Origin: Wenyingzhuangia marina
GTDB taxonomy: Bacteria > Bacteroidota > Bacteroidia > Flavobacteriales > Flavobacteriaceae
Assembly: GCF_900130035.1 (NCBI RefSeq)
Contig: NZ_FQXQ01000001.1
Coordinates: 1-64,000 of the forward strand
Length of the DNA: 64,000 nucleotides
Direction of reading: 5' to 3'
In this document: positions 1 through 7,992 of the stretch, in pieces
How positions within the stretch are numbered: the stretch's first letter is position 1
Layout of the letters: the number at the start of each line of letters is the position of its first letter
The notes under the pieces: model-generated
The model's input: the letters and a program-made list of their open reading frames with translations, nothing else
Database searches by the model: none
What the model was told of the DNA's origin: nothing
Translations under genes and position numbers: made by a program

Positions 1-75
1 ACTTCACGCATCGCGTGTCTTGTTTTCACTAACTCAGTTATGAGTTAACAACCTAGCTGCTTCGCTAAGCGGATG
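1..75 (-). other. Structured leader of a leftward RNA operon (possibly rrn)
   Basis: Read on the minus strand, this stretch is richer in GC than its surroundings. It forms short perfect hairpins: CACGC/GCGTG at 5-17 and TAACTCA/TGAGTTA at 30-47. It starts just downstream of a good -7 box. There is no open frame. A structured, GC-richer leader behind tandem promoters is what a flavobacterial rRNA operon leader looks like, but the 16S gene itself would lie outside the window, so this is inference. Confidence 0.35.
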
Positions 76-108
76 CAAATATAAGAACTTTATTTCTTCT
101 AAAACAAA
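76..108 (-). promoter_or_regulatory. Leftward promoter, Bacteroidota-type
   Basis: The minus strand reads TATATTTG (-7, positions 76-83), matching TAnnTTTG, with TTTG (-33, positions 105-108) 21 bases upstream. This pair fits the Bacteroidota primary sigma consensus better than most sites in the window. It would start a transcript near position 70 that runs left out of the window. Confidence 0.5.
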
Positions 109-233
109 TAAAATTTAAAATTTTTTTTAAATCTTTTTTTGCCTTAAATAGTAAACTTAATTACCAATAAAACCCCTAATGTATCTGAACTTTTTCGCTC
201 CTTTAAACAGTTACCTGATCGCCGTTGCGGGTG

Positions 234-241
234 CAAAGATA
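234..241 (-). promoter_or_regulatory. Second leftward -7 box
   Basis: The minus strand reads TATCTTTG followed by CACCCGC, a perfect TAnnTTTG -7 element inside a small inverted repeat (GGTGC...GCACC). No clear -33 TTG is seen. Together with the site at 76-108 it looks like a tandem promoter for the same leftward RNA operon. Nothing gene-like is seen from 242 to 515, which is very AT-rich. Confidence 0.4.
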
Positions 242-515
242 CGCACCTTTTAACTTTATCTCCTAATATATCTTTAACTATTTTTTGACTTTTTTTAACC
301 AAGCATCTTAACAACCTTATTTATCGATTATTACATCCTAAATTATTTTTATTATTAGCATCATTTTAGGAATTAAAACCCTTTAATAACTCCTATATAT
401 CATACTCAAACTTCTCTTAGTAATCCATAACCTCCTCTGAAGACATTTAATCAGTACCTAAAAACTATATCACTTACTAAATGAAAACTACCATCTTTCT
501 TATAAAAACATCCCT

Positions 516-560
516 AAAACAAAAAAAGAGACCTATTATAGAAGTCTCTTTTTTTGTTTT
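516..560. terminator. Perfect 17-bp hairpin with T-tract
   Basis: Arms at 516-532 and 544-560 are perfectly complementary around an 11-base loop. The core is GAGAC/GTCTC with A-tract and T-tract flanks, so it can terminate in either direction. On the minus strand it lies beyond the ppnP terminator, so it may serve an unrecognised short transcript from 561-634. Confidence 0.6.
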
Positions 561-634
561 AAACCACTGCCTGGCGGATGTAGTCCTCGTATTCATACCA
601 AAATAATTCGAACTCTGGCATCGTACCGTTGAAG
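561..634. other. GC-rich intergenic island, unassigned
   Basis: About 75 bases of near 50% GC sit between two hairpin terminators in otherwise very AT-rich DNA. On the minus strand one frame gives 17 sense codons ending in TAA just before the 516-560 hairpin, but it has no start codon. Another frame has ATG followed by a stop after nine codons. It is not a convincing gene. It could be a decayed gene end or a small RNA. Confidence 0.3.
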
Positions 635-673
635 AAAAAAGCTCTACTAACAAATTGCTAGCAGAGCTTTTTA
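635..673 (-). terminator. Terminator of ppnP
   Basis: The hairpin pairs AAAAAGCTCT with AGAGCTTTTT (arms about 636-650 and 660-673), about 20 bases after the ppnP stop codon. It has a T-tract on the minus strand. Confidence 0.65.
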
Positions 674-693
674 AATATTTTGACTTATTTCAA

Positions 694-975
694 TTATTTA
701 TATTGACATAAATAAGAAGTTTGTCCAGATACTTTTACTTGAAACTTTTGATTAGCTTCAATTTGGTAAGCTTCACCTGCCTTGTATGTAACCCATTCAG
801 AAGATCCTGGTAATAAAACCGTCATCTCTCCTTCTACTACATTCATTGTTTCATGTAAACTTGTTGCGAACTCATAAGTTCCAGCTTCCATTACTCCTAA
901 GGTAGATTTACCTGTAGCTGATTCATATCCTAAAGATTTAACATTACCGTCAAAGTACTCATTTGCTGATATCAT
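694..975 (-). CDS. ppnP: Pyrimidine/purine nucleoside phosphorylase PpnP
   Basis: A 93-residue single-domain cupin of the YaiE/PpnP (DUF1255) family, full length for the family. It closely resembles the E. coli protein along its whole length: NEYFDGNVKSLGY near the start, a GVMEAGTYEF strand, VLLPGSSEW in the middle and TSYLCQY at the end. In E. coli this protein phosphorolyses many nucleosides to the free base and ribose-1-phosphate, so a cytosolic salvage role is expected. It is transcribed alone, with its own -7 box 26 bases upstream and a terminator downstream. Confidence 0.93.
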   Translation of the reverse strand: MISANEYFDGNVKSLGYESATGKSTLGVMEAGTYEFATSLHETMNVVEGEMTVLLPGSSEWVTYKAGEAYQIEANQKFQVKVSGQTSYLCQYK

Positions 976-1000
976 ATATTATGTTTTAATTATTTGAATA

Positions 1001-1008
1001 CAAAAATA
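1001..1008 (-). promoter_or_regulatory. ppnP: -7 box of ppnP
   Basis: The minus strand reads TATTTTTG (TAnnTTTG), 26 bases upstream of the ppnP start codon. No good -33 element is visible. Confidence 0.45.
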
Positions 1009-1088
1009 AGAAATTGTGTAGAGCTGACCATATCAATATATAAGAGCTTTAGAAAAACTGTAAAATAACTTCATTACAGTAAATCCTG

Positions 1089-1138
1089 TATAAAATAAAA
1101 AAGCCTTACTAGTTCTAGTAAGGCTTTTTTATTTTATA
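1089..1138 (-). terminator. Terminator of the act-cta operon
   Basis: A perfect 24-bp inverted repeat with a 2-base loop (arms 1089-1112 and 1115-1138, core GCCTTACTAG/CTAGTAAGGC). It begins 7 bases after the ctaD stop codon and its flanking A- and T-tracts make it bidirectional. Confidence 0.8.
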
Positions 1139-1145
1139 ATATATA

Positions 1146-2921
1146 TTATGATTCTTGTTCTCCTGCTTTTAAAGGAACTGTTTGCATAATATAGTCTTCT
1201 CCAAAAATGTATTCACCATTTTCATCTACTTTACTATAGTCATATGGCCAACGATATACTTCAGGGATTTCTCCTGGCCAGTTACCATGAATGTGCTCTA
1301 CTGGAGTTGTCCACTCTAGAGTGTTTGAACGCCATGGATTTTGAGATGCAACTTTTCCTTTGTAAATACTCATAAAGAAGTTTACTAAGAAAACAATTTG
1401 TGCAGCTCCACCAATTAAAGCAAAAACAGTCATTACTTGGTTTACATTTGCTAAATCATCAAATAATGGGAAGTTTGTGTTTGTATAATATCTACGTGGT
1501 AAACCTGCTAAACCGATAAAGTGCATTGGGAAGAAAACTCCGTAAGCAGCAATCGCTGTAATCCAGAAGTGAATGTAACCTAATGTTTTATTCATCATTC
1601 TTCCATACATTTTAGGGAACCAGTGATAAATACCTGCATACATACCATAGATAGCAGATACCCCCATTACTAAGTGGAAGTGAGCAACTACAAAGTAAGT
1701 ATCATGTACGTTAATATCTAATGCAGAATCTCCAAGAACAATCCCTGTTAATCCTCCTGTAATAAACGTAGAAACCAATCCAATAGAGAATAACATTGCA
1801 GGGTTAAACTGTAAGTTACCTTTCCATAAAGTAGTAATGTAGTTAAATGCTTTTACAGCAGATGGAATTGCAATTAATAAAGTTGTAAATGTAAATACAG
1901 ACCCTAAGAATGGATTCATTCCTGAAATGAACATGTGGTGTCCCCAAACGATTGTAGATAAAAATGCAATTGCCATAATAGATCCAATCATTGCACGGTA
2001 ACCAAAGATAGGTTTACGTGAATTTGTAGAAATAATTTCAGATGTTAATCCTAATGCTGGTAATAATACAATATATACTTCAGGGTGACCCAAGAACCAG
2101 AATAAGTGTTCAAATAAAACTGGAGATCCTCCTTGATAGTTTAATACTTCTCCCCCAATAAAAATATCAGATAAGTAGAAAGAGGTACCAAAACTTCTAT
2201 CAAAGATTAATAACAATGCAGCTGAAAACAATACTGGGAAAGATACAACACCAATAATAGCTGTAATAAATAAAGCCCACATAGTTAATGGCAATCTAGT
2301 CATTGTCATTCCTTTTGTTCTTAAGTTCAAAATTGTAACAATATAGTTTAACGAACCTATTAAAGATTGTGCAATAAATATAGCCATAGAAACTAGCCAT
2401 AATGTCATTCCTGTTCCTGAACCTGGAATTGCTTGTGGTAATGCAGATAATGGAGGGTAAATTGTCCATCCTGCAGAAGCTGGTCCTGCTTGAACAAATA
2501 AAGAAATAACCATAATTACTGATGATATAAAAAACAACCAGTAAGAAAGACAGTTCATAAATCCTGAAGCCATATCACGAGCTCCAATTTGCAATGGAAT
2601 TAATAAGTTAGAGAAAGTACCACTTAAACCTGCTGTTAATACAAAGAATACCATAATAGTACCGTGAATAGTAACCAAGGCTAAGTAAATATCTGGTTTC
2701 ATAACTCCTGCTTCAGATTGAAAACGCTCTGGCAAGAAAGCCTCAATAATAGAGAAAGAATGCTCTGGCCATGCTATTTGTAATCTAAATAACAAAGACA
2801 TTAATACTCCAATAACTCCCATGATCATACCAGTTACTAAAAACTGCTTTGAAATCATTTTATGATCTAAACTAAAAATATATTTAGTTACGAATGTTTC
2901 TTTATGGTGGTGTGCTGACAT
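1146..2921 (-). CDS. ctaD: Cytochrome c oxidase subunit I
   Basis: A 591-residue heme-copper oxidase catalytic subunit with about 12 membrane helices. It carries the signatures of the family: a GHPEVY motif with the CuB His and the cross-linked Tyr, the HHMF histidine pair, and HFHLVMG with the heme a and heme a3 His ligands. It reduces O2 to water with electrons from subunit II and pumps protons. It is the last gene of the alternative complex III operon, 42 bases after subunit II and followed by a strong terminator. Subunits III and IV are not in this window. The GHPEVY motif indicates an A-type (aa3) enzyme rather than cbb3. Confidence 0.97.
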   Translation of the reverse strand: MSAHHHKETFVTKYIFSLDHKMISKQFLVTGMIMGVIGVLMSLLFRLQIAWPEHSFSIIEAFLPERFQSEAGVMKPDIYLALVTIHGTIMVFFVLTAGLSGTFSNLLIPLQIGARDMASGFMNCLSYWLFFISSVIMVISLFVQAGPASAGWTIYPPLSALPQAIPGSGTGMTLWLVSMAIFIAQSLIGSLNYIVTILNLRTKGMTMTRLPLTMWALFITAIIGVVSFPVLFSAALLLIFDRSFGTSFYLSDIFIGGEVLNYQGGSPVLFEHLFWFLGHPEVYIVLLPALGLTSEIISTNSRKPIFGYRAMIGSIMAIAFLSTIVWGHHMFISGMNPFLGSVFTFTTLLIAIPSAVKAFNYITTLWKGNLQFNPAMLFSIGLVSTFITGGLTGIVLGDSALDINVHDTYFVVAHFHLVMGVSAIYGMYAGIYHWFPKMYGRMMNKTLGYIHFWITAIAAYGVFFPMHFIGLAGLPRRYYTNTNFPLFDDLANVNQVMTVFALIGGAAQIVFLVNFFMSIYKGKVASQNPWRSNTLEWTTPVEHIHGNWPGEIPEVYRWPYDYSKVDENGEYIFGEDYIMQTVPLKAGEQES

Positions 2922-2963
2922 AATAAATTTTATCTTTTTATGATTCTAAAACGGTTTTAATAA

Positions 2964-4022
2964 CTAAAATAATTCTTTAGCCGTCTTTTGTTGGTTTAAC
3001 CAAATCAAGTAATCCTTCTCTGATTCAACAACAATTTTCATTTGCATATTATAATGAGATGGTCCACAAATTTTATTACATAATAATAAGTAATCAAATT
3101 CATAAGGTTCTTCTCCATTAGCTTCTCTTGCAGCATTTACACTTGCTACTTTTAGAATTACATCTTCTTGTTGACGCATTTCTTCAGTAGTATATTTTGG
3201 AGTAAATCCAAATTCTGTAACCATTCCTGGTACACAGTTCATTTGTGCTCTAAAGTGAGGCATATATGCTGAGTGTAATACATCTTGAGAACGGAATTTG
3301 AATACTACTTTTTTACCAACTGGTAAGTGTAATTCTCTAACAGGAATATCATCAGCTGCATGTTCATCGCTCATGTCAATTCCCATGGTATTAGCTCCAC
3401 TAATGTTTCTTACGTTTCCACGTCCTAATTCATTATCTCTACCTGCATATCTTGCTTCCCAAGCAAATTGTTTTGCATATACTTCTACAACAATGGCTTC
3501 ATCTCCTTCTAAATCAGTTACATCATTCCATATTGACAATCCATATAAGATTAATACAGCCAAAACAACTGTAGGAATAGTTGTCCAGATTAATTCCAAT
3601 TTATGAGAATCTGCAAAGAAAGTAGCTTTTCTTCCTTTAATTCCTCTGTATTTATATGAGAAAAAGTATAATAATGCTTGAGTGATAAATTGTACGATTC
3701 CAATTAACCAAAAGGTTATAATATATAAGTTATCATAATCTTCACCTTCAATTGATGCCGCATCTGGTAGCATCAAATCATGTAAGTAAATTAAACAATA
3801 TCCCATAAAAAGGTAAAAACCTACTAAGAATATTAAAAATAATTTACCTTGAATATCATTGTCTTTTTCAGTAGCGATAGGGTTATTATCGTTTTCAAAA
3901 GTAATGATCTTTTTTCCATCTTTAATTTCTTTAAAGATTACTCTGTAAGTAAGTAGTTTGTTTACTTGCCAAACTCCAATGGCAAACGCAACAGCTACGA
4001 AAAAATAAAATAATGCTAACAT
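2964..4022 (-). CDS. ctaC: Cytochrome c oxidase subunit II
   Basis: A 352-residue membrane protein: an N-terminal hydrophobic segment, two further helices around residues 58-78 and 100-120, another near 148-166, then the periplasmic CuA domain. The CuA site is visible as HSAYMPHF, followed by CNKICGPSHYNM (Cys-x3-Cys-x3-His-x2-Met). It accepts electrons from the cytochrome c domain of alternative complex III and passes them to subunit I. The extra N-terminal hydrophobic segments are longer than the usual two-helix anchor, as in other Bacteroidota. It is cotranscribed with actF (39 bases) and ctaD. Confidence 0.95.
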   Translation of the reverse strand: MLALFYFFVAVAFAIGVWQVNKLLTYRVIFKEIKDGKKIITFENDNNPIATEKDNDIQGKLFLIFLVGFYLFMGYCLIYLHDLMLPDAASIEGEDYDNLYIITFWLIGIVQFITQALLYFFSYKYRGIKGRKATFFADSHKLELIWTTIPTVVLAVLILYGLSIWNDVTDLEGDEAIVVEVYAKQFAWEARYAGRDNELGRGNVRNISGANTMGIDMSDEHAADDIPVRELHLPVGKKVVFKFRSQDVLHSAYMPHFRAQMNCVPGMVTEFGFTPKYTTEEMRQQEDVILKVASVNAAREANGEEPYEFDYLLLCNKICGPSHYNMQMKIVVESEKDYLIWLNQQKTAKELF

Positions 4023-4061
4023 AATTTTGTTTTAAATTTTTTGCAAATGTAATGATATATA

Positions 4062-5462
4062 TTAATAATGGAAATGTTCACTTTCGTGTAAGAAAGGGTT
4101 TCCTTTTGCAATTAATGGAGCTTTACTAATAGTGGTAAATACTGCATAAATAAACAATCCTAAAAAGAATAAAACACTTCCTATTTCACCCCATCCAAAT
4201 CCCCATTGATCACCAACTGTTGCTGGCATAATCATTACGAAAACATCAATATAGTGACCTATTAAGATAATAGTTCCTGCTCCTAATACAATTTGAGGAA
4301 TACGCTTAAAGTCACTGTTAACTAACATTAAGATTGGTAAAATAAAGTTCAAAGGAATCATTCCTAAGAATAAGAATTTATATTCATCAAAACGCTGTAC
4401 AAAATATGTAGTTTCTTCTGGCATATCTGCATACCAAATTAACATAAACTGTGCGAACCATAAATAAGTCCAAAAAATAGAGAAACCAAACATAAATTTA
4501 GCTAAATCATGTAAATGGCTATTATTTACTATTTCTAAGTATCCTTTAGATTTTAAATAAACAGTTACCATTGCAATTACTGTTAAAGCAGAAACTACTC
4601 CCGTTGCAAATACATACCATCCAAATAAAGTAGAGAACCAGTGCGGATCTAATCCCATAATCCAGTCCCAAACAGACATAGATTCTGTAAAAATAAAGAA
4701 TGCTAAAAAGGCAACTCCTAATTTATAGTTTTTATAGTAGTGTTTTAAATCTGATGCATTGTCTTGTAAAACAGAGTTTTTTCTATTTAAGTAAACAAAA
4801 ACATTCCACCCCACTAAATAGATAATACTACAAATTAACCATCTTGGTACGTTTAACCATCCTGATTTGTTAGCGATGATTGGATCAAAGTTTGGTGATG
4901 AAGGATCTACTGTTCCTTCTGCCATCCATACAAACAAGTGATTTCCATGAAAAGCAGTTATTACGATGAATGCTAAAAATATTACAGATACATATGGTAA
5001 AAATCCTGAGATTCCTTCCATAACTCTAAACAAAACAATTGACCAACCTGCTTGAGCAACTCTTTGAATGTTTAAGAAAGCAAAAACAACAACTGTTACA
5101 AAAGTAAAGAAGAATAATGCAACATAAAATGCCGCCCATGGTCTGTTTTGTAATTGATGAAAAACATGTGCTAAATGACCACTATCATGTCCTTCTTCTG
5201 CATGATGATCTGCATGTTTTTCGTGAGTAGTGTCTACGTGATGAGCGTCTTTATCTGCATGTTCATGAGTTTCATCATGAGCAATTGTTTTTGTTGCGTG
5301 AGCTTCACCATGAGCACCGTGTGCAGCTTCTTGGTGAGCTAATATTTCAGCAGCTTCAGCCTCTGTACTTGGAGCAGATGCAAAACTGATGATAATACCT
5401 ATTAAACCAATTACCATTAAGGCAATAGCTCCTATTTTTAATTTACTTGAAAATTGATACAT
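4062..5462 (-). CDS. actF: Alternative complex III subunit ActF (quinol:cytochrome c oxidoreductase membrane subunit)
   Basis: A 466-residue multi-spanning membrane protein of the ActF family, related to ActC/NrfD, with about ten helices. After an N-terminal anchor, residues about 35-105 form a long Ala/Glu/His-rich extramembrane stretch with many HxxH-like pairs. It is then followed by the helical body (from AFYVALFFFTF on). In known ACIII structures ActF belongs to the integral membrane part with ActC. The His-rich insert is not needed for the fold and may bind metal; that role is inference. It lies between actE and ctaC in the same operon. Confidence 0.9.
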   Translation of the reverse strand: MYQFSSKLKIGAIALMVIGLIGIIISFASAPSTEAEAAEILAHQEAAHGAHGEAHATKTIAHDETHEHADKDAHHVDTTHEKHADHHAEEGHDSGHLAHVFHQLQNRPWAAFYVALFFFTFVTVVVFAFLNIQRVAQAGWSIVLFRVMEGISGFLPYVSVIFLAFIVITAFHGNHLFVWMAEGTVDPSSPNFDPIIANKSGWLNVPRWLICSIIYLVGWNVFVYLNRKNSVLQDNASDLKHYYKNYKLGVAFLAFFIFTESMSVWDWIMGLDPHWFSTLFGWYVFATGVVSALTVIAMVTVYLKSKGYLEIVNNSHLHDLAKFMFGFSIFWTYLWFAQFMLIWYADMPEETTYFVQRFDEYKFLFLGMIPLNFILPILMLVNSDFKRIPQIVLGAGTIILIGHYIDVFVMIMPATVGDQWGFGWGEIGSVLFFLGLFIYAVFTTISKAPLIAKGNPFLHESEHFHY

Positions 5463-5485
5463 AATTTATCTAAGTGTTTTGGTAA

Positions 5486-6037
5486 TTATTTTAACAAGTT
5501 GTTTCTTAATTCCTGAACGTGTTTAGTAATTAACCAACGTTCTTTCTCAGTTAATTGAGAGGCATGAGAACCCATCATGTTTTTACCATACATAATTACA
5601 TGGTAAATACTTCCTTCTGTAATATCTCTATCCTTGTAATTTGGAATTCCTAAAAACTTCTCTCTTTTAACTAACTCACCTTGTCCATCACCTTTTTTAC
5701 CGTGACATACTGCACAATAGATATCAAATAATTGAGCTTCTTTGTTACTATCAAAGTCCTCAGCTGTTAAAGGAGATTTTAAATTCATCTTAGCCTCTTC
5801 ATAACCTTCATTCGTATCAGGATATTCATAAGGAATGTGTCCTCTTGAAATTGATCCTGTTACAGGTTGTTGTGCTTCTATTCCGTTTGGAAATACATTA
5901 CTCTCTTCATAAGGCTCCCCTGAAACTGACTGATACATATCTGGCATGTATTGTAAGTTACGTTTGGTTTTGTCGCATGAAGTAAAGACTAATGTTACTA
6001 TTGCTATAACTGTTGTTATTTTAAATAATCTACTCAT
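5486..6037 (-). CDS. actE: Alternative complex III subunit ActE, monoheme cytochrome c lipoprotein
   Basis: A 183-residue lipoprotein: the signal peptide ends in a lipobox (VFTSC, Cys about 20), and a C-terminal class I cytochrome c domain has one heme site CAVCH near residue 108. A Met-rich segment (YGKNMMGSH, about 150) supplies the probable axial Met. In ACIII the monoheme subunit carries electrons from the multiheme ActA towards the oxidase. It starts 6 bases after actD ends in the operon. Confidence 0.92.
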   Translation of the reverse strand: MSRLFKITTVIAIVTLVFTSCDKTKRNLQYMPDMYQSVSGEPYEESNVFPNGIEAQQPVTGSISRGHIPYEYPDTNEGYEEAKMNLKSPLTAEDFDSNKEAQLFDIYCAVCHGKKGDGQGELVKREKFLGIPNYKDRDITEGSIYHVIMYGKNMMGSHASQLTEKERWLITKHVQELRNNLLK

Positions 6038-6043
6038 GAGTTC

Positions 6044-6571
6044 TTAGTGCTTTTCAATTACTTTAATCTCAACAGCATTAGTTGTATTTAACAAAGCTGT
6101 TAATTCTTCTTCATTATCTTCAACAGGAATTTCCATTAAGAAAATATCATCTGTAGTTCTTGGATCAGGATTTTCTGCTTCTTTAAAAGGCCATAATCTA
6201 CTTCTCATGTAAAAAGTAATTACCATTAAGTGAGCTGCAAAAAATACTGTTAATTCAAACATAATTGGCACAAAGGCTGGCATGTTGTAAATCCAAGCAA
6301 AGTTAGGTTTACCTCCAATATCTTGTGGCCAATCTTCAATCATCATATAGTTAGTCATCCAAATTGCGAATGATAAACCACATAATCCATATATGAAAGC
6401 ACAAATAGCTAAACGCGTATGTGGCAATCCTAATAATTTATCTAAACCGTGAACTGGAAACGGTGTAAAAACTTCTTCAATATGATGATTTGCTTCTTTT
6501 ACTGTTTTAACGGCATCCATTAAAACATCATCATCATTATATAATGCGTGTATAACTTTATTAGTGCTCAT
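6044..6571 (-). CDS. actD: Alternative complex III subunit ActD (DUF3341)
   Basis: A 175-residue DUF3341 protein. A soluble N-terminal domain (ALYNDDDVLMDAVK...) is followed by two hydrophobic helices (about 55-75 and 98-122) and a short acidic tail. ActD packs next to the membrane core of alternative complex III. Its start overlaps the actC stop by 11 bases, so the two are probably translationally coupled. Confidence 0.92.
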   Translation of the reverse strand: MSTNKVIHALYNDDDVLMDAVKTVKEANHHIEEVFTPFPVHGLDKLLGLPHTRLAICAFIYGLCGLSFAIWMTNYMMIEDWPQDIGGKPNFAWIYNMPAFVPIMFELTVFFAAHLMVITFYMRSRLWPFKEAENPDPRTTDDIFLMEIPVEDNEEELTALLNTTNAVEIKVIEKH

Positions 6572-7961
6572 TTTTTCCGTCTCTTAATTGTTTATAATGT
6601 TCTCCTGAAGATTTCAAAATTGTTTTTACTTCTGCCTGAGCAATTACAGGGAAAGTTCTAGCATATAACAAGAACAATACAAAGAAGAATCCTATTGTTC
6701 CAACAAATACACCAACATCAACAAACGTAGGTTCAAAACGAGTCCAAGTTGATGGTAAGTGACCTTTACTTAATACAATAGCAATAATGTCAAAACGCTC
6801 AAACCACATTCCTATGTTAATTGCAATAGAAATAATGAAAGACCAAATAAAACTTCTTCTAACTTTAGTAATCCACAATAATTGAGGTATTGCAATGTTG
6901 AACAAGATTAATGACCAGAATGCCCATCCATAAGGTCCTGTTGCAGCACCTACAGACATATAAGTATAGTTTTCGTAAGGAGAACCTGTGTACCATGCAA
7001 TAAAGAATTCAGAAGCATATGCAACTGCTACAATACCTCCTGTAACAATAATTACAATGTTCATGTATTCAACATGTAAACGAGTGATGTAGTTTTCTAA
7101 ATTTGATACTTTTCTCATAATTCCTAATAACGTTTGTACCATTGCAAATCCTGAGAAGATTGCCCCAGCAACGAAATAAGGGGGGAAAATTGTTGAGTGC
7201 CAACCTGGGTTAATAGAAGTAGCAAAGTCCATAGATACAATTGTGTGTACAGAAAGTACTAATGGAGTAGCCAAACCAGCTAATACTAAAGAAACTTCTT
7301 CAAAACGTTGCCAATCTTTTGCTCTACCAGACCATCCGAAAGATAACAAAGCGTATATCTTTTTTTGGAAAGGCTTTACAGCTCTATCTCTAATCATTGC
7401 AAAGTCAGGTAATAAACCAGTCCACCAGAAAACTAATGATACTGATAAATACGTTGAGATTGCAAATACATCCCATAATAAAGGTGAGTTAAAGTTTACC
7501 CATAAAGATCCAAATTGGTTTGGAATAGGTAAAACCCAGTAACCATTCCAAGGACGTCCCATGTGAATTAATGGAAACAAACCTGCTTGGAAAACAGCAA
7601 AGATTGTCATTGCTTCTGCAGAACGGTTAATCGCCATTCTCCATTTTTGACGGAATAACAATAATACTGCTGAAATTAAGGTACCAGCGTGACCAATACC
7701 TACCCACCATACAAAGTTGGTAATATCCCAAGCCCATCCAATGTTCTTGTTTAATCCCCAAACTCCAATTCCTGTTCCGATGGTATATAGAATACATCCA
7801 ACTCCCCATAAAAAGGCAGTTAATGCAATTCCAAATGCGATATACCAATTTTTATTTGCCTTACCCTCTATTGGTTTTACGATATCCATTGTGATATCGT
7901 GGTAACTCTTTTCCCCTAAAACTAAAGGTTCTCTGATGGGTGCTTCGTAATGAGACGACAT
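6561..7961 (-). CDS. actC: Alternative complex III subunit ActC (NrfD-like)
   Basis: A 466-residue NrfD/PsrC-family integral membrane protein with about ten helices. The N-terminus (YHDITMDIVKP) and IGHAGTLISAVLLLFRQ in the third helix are typical of ActC. This subunit holds the menaquinol oxidation site facing the iron-sulfur subunit ActB. It lies directly after actB in the operon (31 bases). Confidence 0.94.
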   Translation of the reverse strand: MSSHYEAPIREPLVLGEKSYHDITMDIVKPIEGKANKNWYIAFGIALTAFLWGVGCILYTIGTGIGVWGLNKNIGWAWDITNFVWWVGIGHAGTLISAVLLLFRQKWRMAINRSAEAMTIFAVFQAGLFPLIHMGRPWNGYWVLPIPNQFGSLWVNFNSPLLWDVFAISTYLSVSLVFWWTGLLPDFAMIRDRAVKPFQKKIYALLSFGWSGRAKDWQRFEEVSLVLAGLATPLVLSVHTIVSMDFATSINPGWHSTIFPPYFVAGAIFSGFAMVQTLLGIMRKVSNLENYITRLHVEYMNIVIIVTGGIVAVAYASEFFIAWYTGSPYENYTYMSVGAATGPYGWAFWSLILFNIAIPQLLWITKVRRSFIWSFIISIAINIGMWFERFDIIAIVLSKGHLPSTWTRFEPTFVDVGVFVGTIGFFFVLFLLYARTFPVIAQAEVKTILKSSGEHYKQLRDGKNEH

Positions 7962-7992
7962 ATAATCAATTTTAAATTTTAGTTATTCCTTT

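Noticed and set aside
561-634. GTTCGAA inside the GC-rich island as a tRNA T-loop
   Set aside because: No acceptor stem, anticodon arm or D-arm pairs around it, so it is not a tRNA gene.
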